A stretch of 7,351 nt of DNA from Gammaproteobacteria bacterium (GTDB taxonomy: Bacteria; Pseudomonadota; Gammaproteobacteria; UBA9214), in NCBI GenBank assembly GCA_029859555.1, contig JAOUCV010000100.1:1-7351 (forward strand). Reading direction: 5' to 3'. Both the position numbers and the translations under genes were made by a program. Shown in pieces: positions 1 to 5,203 of the stretch (within the stretch, counting starts at the first letter, position 1; every line of letters begins with the position of its first letter). The notes under the pieces are model-generated. The model worked only from the letters and a program-made list of their open reading frames with translations, made no database searches and was not told the origin of the DNA.

Positions 1-3000
1 CGTATTACCGGCGGGCTGATGAACAAGCTCAACTTCGGTGTGCGCCTGCCGGATCAGGCGTTGCCGGAGAAGGTTGCACGTATCCGTCTCGGCGAGGTGT
101 TCTTCGAAACGGACAGCGAGCTGATCAAGCCGGCCAACCAGCCGATGCTGACAAAAATTGCCAATGCCATTCGCCATTATCGCTGTGGTGTGATCAGTAT
201 CACCGGGCATACCGATGATACCGGTCGTGCCGACTATAACCTCAAGCTGGGGCAGCGCCGCGCGGACAGTGTCAGGCGGGCGCTCGGCAAGCTGCTCGAT
301 AAATCACTGATGGAGCAGGTGGATATACTGGTTGCGCCACCCCCCGAGCAGCGCAGTTCCCTGGAAACCCTGTCAACAGCTGCCGGCAGGTTGCTGGCGG
401 GGCTGGTAGATATGCTGGTGCCGGTGGCACATGCAGAAGAACACGCTGACTGCGTCAGCACGGCCTGTGCCGAAGACAGCGGTGTGGTGATTGATATTGT
501 CAGCCGCGGCGAACTTGAACCGCGTTCAAGCAATGCAACGACACAAGGGCGAGCAGATAATCGCCGTGCCGATGTGGTCTTTAACGGTCGTCTGCAATTG
601 CGTGATGGTGGCACGGTGTGGGCGACCGAAGATCCGGCCATTATTGAACCCCGGCTCAGTGTCAGTGGCCCGGCATTTATATCACACAGTGAAGGACGCT
701 TTACGCAGCCTGCAGTTTTCCGGCTGTACAGCAACTACAGTCATTTTATCGAGCGCTGGGAGCTGGGTGTGTATGACGCCAGCGATACCGATCTGATCGT
801 GCCGTTGAAGACATTCAGCGGTAACCGGCTTGCTTATGAAACAGGCGTCGAATGGAACGGCGAGACTGACCGGGGCCGACCGCTGCGTGCCGGCGATGAA
901 CTGGTTTACATGTTGCGGGTTTTCGATGCAGACGGGCGCTTTGATGAAACCGCGGTTGCCAGCCTGTACCTCGGTGATCCGGTGGCAGGCGATGCCGCCG
1001 CGAGTACCGGTCTGGACGAGACTCTGAACGGTTATGGCGAGAGCACCCTGGTGCGCCAGACCATACCGCTGTCCGGCAGCCGCGTACGCATACACGGCAG
1101 CGATGTCCCGGCTGCCTATACCCTGAGCATTGACGGCGAAGTGGTGCCGGTGGACAGCCACGGTGCGTTTGCAGTGGAACGCATCCTGCCAACCGGTGAG
1201 TACCCTGTGGATGTTGCAATAACAGATGCCCGCAATGAAAGCTGGCACCGCCAGCTGGATGTGAAAGTCACCGGCGGCTACCTGTTTATGGTCGGTATTG
1301 CCGATCTCACCGTGGGTGAAAATGATTTCTCCGGCAGTGACAAGGCCCTGTCTGATGAAGGTGACGAGGACGGTTCGGTGAGTGACGGGCGCCTGGCGTT
1401 TTACATGAAGGGCAAGTTTGCGGGCAAGTACCGCGTCACGGCACAGGTGGATACCACTGAAGAAGAGCTGGGTGATGTGTTCAGCGACCTGGACCGGAAA
1501 GACCCGGACAGTGTGTTTCGTCGCCTCGACCCGGATCGTTATTATCCGACCTTCGGTGATGATTCCACCACCACCAGTGATGTGGATACCCAGGGCCGTT
1601 TTTACGGGCGTGTCGAATGGGACAAGTCGCAGGCCTTGTGGGGTAATTTCAATACCGGTATTACCGGCAACGAATATGCCCAGTATGACCGCAGTCTCTA
1701 TGGCGGACGCATGCAGTACCGTGATGTTGATATCACCCGTTTCGGTGATCATGAAACGGAGCTGACGGTATTTGGTTCGGAGCCGAATACCGCCTTTGCC
1801 CACAATGAGTTTAGCGGTACCGGCGGCAGTCTCTACTACCTGCGCAACACCGACATTGTGCAGGGCTCCGAGAAGGTCTGGGTGGAAGTACGCGAGCGTG
1901 ATACCAACCGTGTACTGGAAAACATCACCCTGCAGCATGGCAGTGATTACCAGGTCGATGATATCCAGGGACGTATTATCCTGAACCGGCCGCTGGCACA
2001 GGTTTCTTCCAGTGCTGCTCCGTCGATCATCAAGGATCAGCCGCTGGACGGCAACGACATGTTGCTGATGGTGGACTATGAATATGTGCCGGATGAGTTT
2101 GACAGCGACCGGATGACCTACGGTGTGCGCGGCAAGGACTGGCTGACCGACCGGCTGGGGCTGGGTGGTACCTATGTGCACGAGGATCGTGACGGTACCA
2201 ACTATGAACTGAAGGGTGCGGATGTCACGCTGCGTCACGGTGCCGGAACCTATATCAAGGCCGAGTATGCACGCAGTGACGCGCGCCAGACGGCGGCCGA
2301 TTTCGCGTCAGATGACGGCGGCCTGTCGTTTTCGGCGCTGAACGATTCTACCGACGAAAGTGTCAGTGGTGATGCCATCAAGCTGGAGGCACGGGTAAAT
2401 CATGCCGAGGTAACACAGGGTCGCGCCGAGGGCCTGTCGGCGGTGTGGTGGAAGCACCGTGACAAGGGTTTCTCGGTGGCGCGCGTTGATGACGGTATTG
2501 ACACCACTGAATACGGCGCGGAGTCCAGCTGGCAGGCGACGGAAAACCTGGCCCTGGCGGTTCGCGGTGCGGTGATCGATAAAGAGGACGATATGGAAGA
2601 CCGCTCACTGAGCGCGCAGGCAGATTACCGTACCAATGGTCCGTGGACGCTGAGTGGTGAGCTGCGCTATGTCAGCGAAGATCCGGACGGTGAGTCTTCC
2701 CGCGATGCCACGCTCGCCGGTGCCGGGGTCGACTATGCGCTGGCACCCGGCACCAGTGTCTACAGTACCGTGCAGACGGCAGTGAGCAGGGATTCGGACT
2801 ACGCTGCCAATAACCTGTACACGCTGGGAGTGAAGGCGCGTGTTGGCAAACGCGTGACACTGAATGCGGAAGGCAGTACCGGTAATCGCGGTGAGGCGCT
2901 GCAACTGGGGGCGGATTACAAGGTCGGCAGTGATTACTCCATGTATACCAGTTATATACTGTCTACTGACCGGTCTGGCGGGCGCAAGGGTGTTGCCGTG

Positions 3001-3900
3001 TTTGGCCAGCGCCGACAGGTGGGTAACAGCCTGCGCGTATTTACCGAGAAACAGTTCAGCAGTGGCGATGAACAGAGTGGTCTCAGTAGCGTCTACGGAC
3101 TGGACTTCACGCCGGCAAAAGAATGGACGCTGTCAGCGTTGTTCCAGAGCAGTAATCCCGATGATGATGACGATGGCCTGGAACGCAATGCCGTGAGTCT
3201 CGGTGCGCGTTACCAGGGTGAGCGGCTGGATTTCAGTAACCGGCTGGAGTATCGCCGGGACCGCGGCGATGAAGATGAAACCCAGTGGCTGACGGCCAAT
3301 AACCTGCGCTTCCTTATTAACGAGGAATGGACCGGTGTCGGCAAGCTGAATTTCTCCTACAGCGATAATCATGATACCGGCAGGGATGACGGGCGCTTTG
3401 CCGAGTTTGATGCCGGGCTGGCCTATCGACCGGTGCATCACGACCGTCTGAATATTCTCAGCAAGTACACCTATCTCTATGATCTTGACAGTGCCGGCCA
3501 GCAGGATGCGGGTACCGATCAGCGTTCTCATGTGGTCTCGCTTGAGGGGATTTATGACCTCAACCAGCGTTGGGAACTGGGCAGCAAGCTGGCATGGAAA
3601 CGCGGTGAAGAACGCGAGGGTCGTGATGAGGGTCGCTGGTTCCGCACCGAGAAGCGACTGGTCGTGGTGCGCGGGCGTTACCACCTGACCCGGCACTGGG
3701 ACGGCCTGCTGGAGTACCGTTGGCTGGATGTGGATGAAGCAGATGACAATCGCCAGGGTGCCTTGCTGGGGATTGACCGCCATATCAATGACCATCTGAA
3801 AATCGGTCTTGGTTACAATTTCACCGATTTCAGTGATGATCTGACCGACCTCGATTACCAGAATAATGGCTGGTTCCTGAACTTCGTCGGCAAGCTGTAG
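1..3900 (+). CDS. Giant outer-membrane protein: OmpA-like domain followed by a very large C-terminal beta-barrel (5' partial)
   Basis: The frame is open from base 1 to the TAG at 3898-3900 (1299 visible residues). An ATG at 19 exists, but coding continues upstream of it and no signal peptide follows it, so the gene almost certainly starts outside the window. Counting from that Met, residues 20-98 and 155-190 are the two halves of an OmpA C-terminal-like peptidoglycan-binding domain. D66 (GHTDD) and R81 (GQRRA) match the diaminopimelate-binding Asp and Arg of E. coli OmpA, and the domain closes with GRADNRRADVVF. Residues 100-154 are an insertion between the halves. Residues 190-415 look like Ig-like or carboxypeptidase-regulatory-like beta domains (IDGEVVPVDSHGAF, LPTGEYPVDVAI). 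From about 418 to the C-terminus there are alternating polar/hydrophobic strands with short turns and acidic loops (for example NPDDDDDG at 1046-1053), ending GWFLNFVGKL. A non-barrel segment at about 616-658 (GSEKVWVEVRERD ... GRIILNRPL) interrupts the strands. Predicted role: outer-membrane barrel tethered to peptidoglycan. Substrate and function are unknown. Confidence 0.85.
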   Translation, partial: RITGGLMNKLNFGVRLPDQALPEKVARIRLGEVFFETDSELIKPANQPMLTKIANAIRHYRCGVISITGHTDDTGRADYNLKLGQRRADSVRRALGKLLDKSLMEQVDILVAPPPEQRSSLETLSTAAGRLLAGLVDMLVPVAHAEEHADCVSTACAEDSGVVIDIVSRGELEPRSSNATTQGRADNRRADVVFNGRLQLRDGGTVWATEDPAIIEPRLSVSGPAFISHSEGRFTQPAVFRLYSNYSHFIERWELGVYDASDTDLIVPLKTFSGNRLAYETGVEWNGETDRGRPLRAGDELVYMLRVFDADGRFDETAVASLYLGDPVAGDAAASTGLDETLNGYGESTLVRQTIPLSGSRVRIHGSDVPAAYTLSIDGEVVPVDSHGAFAVERILPTGEYPVDVAITDARNESWHRQLDVKVTGGYLFMVGIADLTVGENDFSGSDKALSDEGDEDGSVSDGRLAFYMKGKFAGKYRVTAQVDTTEEELGDVFSDLDRKDPDSVFRRLDPDRYYPTFGDDSTTTSDVDTQGRFYGRVEWDKSQALWGNFNTGITGNEYAQYDRSLYGGRMQYRDVDITRFGDHETELTVFGSEPNTAFAHNEFSGTGGSLYYLRNTDIVQGSEKVWVEVRERDTNRVLENITLQHGSDYQVDDIQGRIILNRPLAQVSSSAAPSIIKDQPLDGNDMLLMVDYEYVPDEFDSDRMTYGVRGKDWLTDRLGLGGTYVHEDRDGTNYELKGADVTLRHGAGTYIKAEYARSDARQTAADFASDDGGLSFSALNDSTDESVSGDAIKLEARVNHAEVTQGRAEGLSAVWWKHRDKGFSVARVDDGIDTTEYGAESSWQATENLALAVRGAVIDKEDDMEDRSLSAQADYRTNGPWTLSGELRYVSEDPDGESSRDATLAGAGVDYALAPGTSVYSTVQTAVSRDSDYAANNLYTLGVKARVGKRVTLNAEGSTGNRGEALQLGADYKVGSDYSMYTSYILSTDRSGGRKGVAVFGQRRQVGNSLRVFTEKQFSSGDEQSGLSSVYGLDFTPAKEWTLSALFQSSNPDDDDDGLERNAVSLGARYQGERLDFSNRLEYRRDRGDEDETQWLTANNLRFLINEEWTGVGKLNFSYSDNHDTGRDDGRFAEFDAGLAYRPVHHDRLNILSKYTYLYDLDSAGQQDAGTDQRSHVVSLEGIYDLNQRWELGSKLAWKRGEEREGRDEGRWFRTEKRLVVVRGRYHLTRHWDGLLEYRWLDVDEADDNRQGALLGIDRHINDHLKIGLGYNFTDFSDDLTDLDYQNNGWFLNFVGKL
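316..480 (+). other. Insertion of about 55 codons inside the OmpA-like domain
   Basis: In ordinary OmpA C-terminal domains the helix after the GQRRADSVRRAL segment leads within a few residues to the strand that precedes the GRA.NRR motif. Here the two parts are separated by residues 100-154, counted from the Met at base 19. The insert begins polar (APPPEQRSS), has a hydrophobic stretch (LLAGLVDMLVPVAHA, 125-139) ending in an AHA-EE junction like a signal-peptidase I site, and then a CVSTAC pair (C144, C150) that could form a disulfide. The reading frame stays intact across it, so it is not a frameshift. The limits are approximate. Confidence 0.6.
1270..3897 (+). other. C-terminal beta-barrel region of the giant outer-membrane protein
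   Basis: From about residue 418 (GGYLFMVGIADLTVG) to the end, the translation is a succession of 10-14 residue strands with alternating hydrophobic and polar residues. Aromatic residues sit near strand ends and short D/G/N-rich turns lie between, as in LKIGLGYNFTDFSD or WELGSKLAWKRGEE. My manual count is about 38-42 strands. Early in the region lies a segment with RYYPTFGDDST and then GRFYGRVEWDKSQALWGNF. The segment at about 590-660 looks like a small globular insert or plug and not like strands. Strand boundaries were judged by eye and carry an error of several strands. Confidence 0.6.
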
Positions 3901-3918
3901 GTCCCGGGGTCGATCAGC

Positions 3919-3978
3919 CGCGGACACGGTCCGCTCCTGCAACGGTACGTGCGCCTGCAGGAGCGGACCGTGTCCGCG
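3919..3978. repeat. BIME-like pair of inverted REP units (perfect 23-bp inverted repeat, 14-base loop)
   Basis: Bases 3919-3941 and 3956-3978 are perfect reverse complements of each other, 23 bp each, separated by 14 bases. Each arm also contains its own hairpin: GCGGAC-ACG-GTCCGC at 3920-3934 and GCGGAC-CGT-GTCCGC at 3963-3977. Each is flanked by a GCAGGA-type head (3957-3962 on the + strand, and its mirror copy). This layout, two head-bearing hairpins in opposite orientation between genes, is what REP/BIME elements of gammaproteobacteria look like, and the GGAGCGG...CCGCGA core resembles Pseudomonas-type REPs. It sits 18 bases after the stop of the outer-membrane protein gene. It may also stop transcription or protect the 3' end of the mRNA, but no T-run follows either arm, so it is not a standard intrinsic terminator. 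Confidence 0.75.
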
Positions 3979-4032
3979 ACCAGCCAGATCAAAACCCTGG
4001 CATTATCCTTTCCCCCGACACCCCCTGTAACG

Positions 4033-4057
4033 CTACCTCATGTATCACCTGAGGTAG
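4033..4057. promoter_or_regulatory. 8-bp dyad, possible operator of the efflux operon
   Basis: CTACCTCA (4033-4040) and TGAGGTAG (4050-4057) are a perfect 8-bp inverted repeat with a 9-base centre, placed 63 bases before the adaptor start. RND efflux operons are often controlled by TetR, MarR or MerR family regulators binding such dyads at the promoter, and the right arm touches a candidate -35 element at 4055-4060. No regulator gene is in the window, so the binding protein is unknown. It could instead be a simple RNA stem-loop in the leader; there is no T-tract after it that would make a terminator. Confidence 0.4.
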
Positions 4058-4083
4058 TCACTCCCTATTAATTTCAGTAACAT
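4055..4083 (+). promoter_or_regulatory. Weak sigma-70-like promoter candidate for the efflux operon
   Basis: TAGTCA (4055-4060) and TAACAT (4078-4083) are separated by 17 bases and lie about 40 bases upstream of the adaptor start, in an A/T-rich stretch (4066-4100) that contrasts with the G+C-rich coding DNA on both sides. Each hexamer is only a partial match to the consensus. TATTAAT at 4066-4072 is an alternative -10. The position is plausible but the match is weak. Confidence 0.25.
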
Positions 4084-4114
4084 ATCTGCTATTGTTAACT
4101 CGCTTGGCTATCTC

Positions 4115-4119
4115 AGGAG
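4115..4119 (+). promoter_or_regulatory. Shine-Dalgarno AGGAG that favours a TTG start over the adjacent ATG
   Basis: AGGAG at 4115-4119 is a strong ribosome-binding sequence. It ends only one base before the ATG at 4121, which is too close for normal initiation, but lies 7 bases before an in-frame TTG at 4127, which is the usual spacing. The adaptor may therefore start at TTG 4127, two codons later than the ATG. The mature protein would be the same, because both starts lie upstream of the signal-peptide core. Confidence 0.55.
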
Positions 4120-4120
4120 A

Positions 4121-5203
4121 ATGCATTTGTACCCCCAGACGGACAGTTTTTTGCGGCCCTGGCTGGCTGCGATGGTGATGTTGCTGCCCGGCGTCGGCCT
4201 GTCGCTACCCGCACTGGCTGCAGGCGCTGCAGCGGTGGTGGTGGAACAAGCCGAAAGCCGCGAGATGACGCCGCTGATCCAGGTAGCCGGTACCGTCATC
4301 AGCCGCAATGATTCGCGGCTGGCTGCACAGGTGGATGGCCGGGTAATCTGGGTAGCCGAGGTGGGCACATCACTGGAGACCGGCGAGCAGGCGGCGCGGC
4401 TTGATGATGTGCTGATTCGGGATGTGCTGGTCGAAGAGCAGGCGCGGCTGGCGCGTGAGCAGGCCAATGTCAAATTCAACCAGGCAGAAGCGCAGCGACT
4501 GGCGAAGCTTGCAAAGGACAATCACGCCGCGATCAGTCGCCTTGAGCAGGCGCAGCGCGACCTCGCAATTTCCCGCAGTGAGCTGGCGGCGGCAAATTCA
4601 CGGATCGCGCAGAGTCAGGAAAAACAGCAACGTACCCTCATCAAGGCCCCGTTTGCCGGTGTCGTCACCGAGCAGTTTATCCAGGCAGGGGAGTGGGCCG
4701 ACCCGGGTACCTCCATCGTCAGACTGGTTGATACCCGCTCGCTGGAAGCGCAGGCCTGGATTCCGGTAACGGCACTGCCTTATATACAAACCGGTACCCG
4801 CCTGGGCCTGACGATTGCCGGACAGCCGGCGACCGGTAGTGTGCGTACCGTGGTGCCGGTGGGTGATGACCAGTCACGCTTGTATGAGTTGCGCCTGTTG
4901 CTGGATGACGGTGCCTGGTCTGCCGGGCAAAGTGTGCGTATTTCCATACCGGTTGCCGCGGCGCGCCCGGTCACTGCGATCCCGCGGGATGCGCTGGTGT
5001 TACGCCGTGACGGCACCACGGTGTTCCGCATTCTTGAAGACAATACCGCCGAGCGCATTAGCGTCGAAACCGGCATGGCTGAAGGTGAGTATATTGAAGT
5101 CATTGGTGAAATTAATCCGGGAGACACCGTTGTTACCCGCGGTGCCGAACGTTTGCGTGCCGGGCAGGAAGTTACACCGAAACAGAGAGTGGCCAGCGAG
5201 TGA
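4121..5203 (+). CDS. Efflux RND transporter periplasmic adaptor subunit (HlyD/AcrA-type membrane fusion protein)
   Basis: This 360-residue protein would bridge an inner-membrane RND pump and an outer-membrane channel in the periplasm. An N-terminal signal sequence is clear: a hydrophobic core at about residues 12-33 with a likely cut after ALA (33). No lipobox Cys is present, so it is probably not a lipoprotein like AcrA. The two lipoyl half-motifs are at about 65-95 (AAQVDGRVIWVAEVGTSLETGE) and 172-205 (IKAPFAGVVTEQFIQAGEWADPG). Between them, about 98-170 is an Ala/Gln/Glu/Arg-rich helical hairpin that would contact the channel. About 207-280 forms the beta-barrel domain (AWIPVTALPYIQTG, SAGQSVRISIPV), and 285-355 the membrane-proximal domain (AIPRDALVLRRDGTTVF, INPGDTVVTRGAERLRAGQEV). 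The length is normal for the family. The ATG at 4121 is given here, though the Shine-Dalgarno spacing suits TTG 4127 better. The stop overlaps the start of the permease gene. The substrate cannot be read from the sequence. Confidence 0.92.
   Translation: MHLYPQTDSFLRPWLAAMVMLLPGVGLSLPALAAGAAAVVVEQAESREMTPLIQVAGTVISRNDSRLAAQVDGRVIWVAEVGTSLETGEQAARLDDVLIRDVLVEEQARLAREQANVKFNQAEAQRLAKLAKDNHAAISRLEQAQRDLAISRSELAAANSRIAQSQEKQQRTLIKAPFAGVVTEQFIQAGEWADPGTSIVRLVDTRSLEAQAWIPVTALPYIQTGTRLGLTIAGQPATGSVRTVVPVGDDQSRLYELRLLLDDGAWSAGQSVRISIPVAAARPVTAIPRDALVLRRDGTTVFRILEDNTAERISVETGMAEGEYIEVIGEINPGDTVVTRGAERLRAGQEVTPKQRVASE

Noticed and set aside
491..796. Frameshift in the outer-membrane protein gene, suspected because an overlapping + strand frame opens near the insertion in the OmpA domain
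   Set aside because: Frame 1 continues without a break and carries the expected GRA.NRR ending of the domain; the alternative frame has no recognisable motif.
682..2238. Antisense open frame of 518 codons within the outer-membrane protein gene
   Set aside because: It lies wholly opposite a well-supported coding frame, its translation is low in complexity with many His/Val/Ile runs and shows no domain, and long antisense frames are expected from codon bias in G+C-rich genes.
3133..3942. Antisense open frame of 269 codons over the 3' end of the same gene
   Set aside because: Shadow frame of the same kind; its start falls inside the inverted repeat and no recognisable motif is present.
3919..3978. 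Strong intrinsic terminator after the outer-membrane protein gene
   Set aside because: The stem is long, but no T-run follows either arm; the nested hairpins and head sequences fit a REP pair better, although it may still affect transcription.
4006..4025. C/T-rich stretch in the intergenic spacer as a special structure
   Set aside because: Short and interrupted; no mirror repeat or G-quadruplex pattern of four G or C runs with regular spacing is present.
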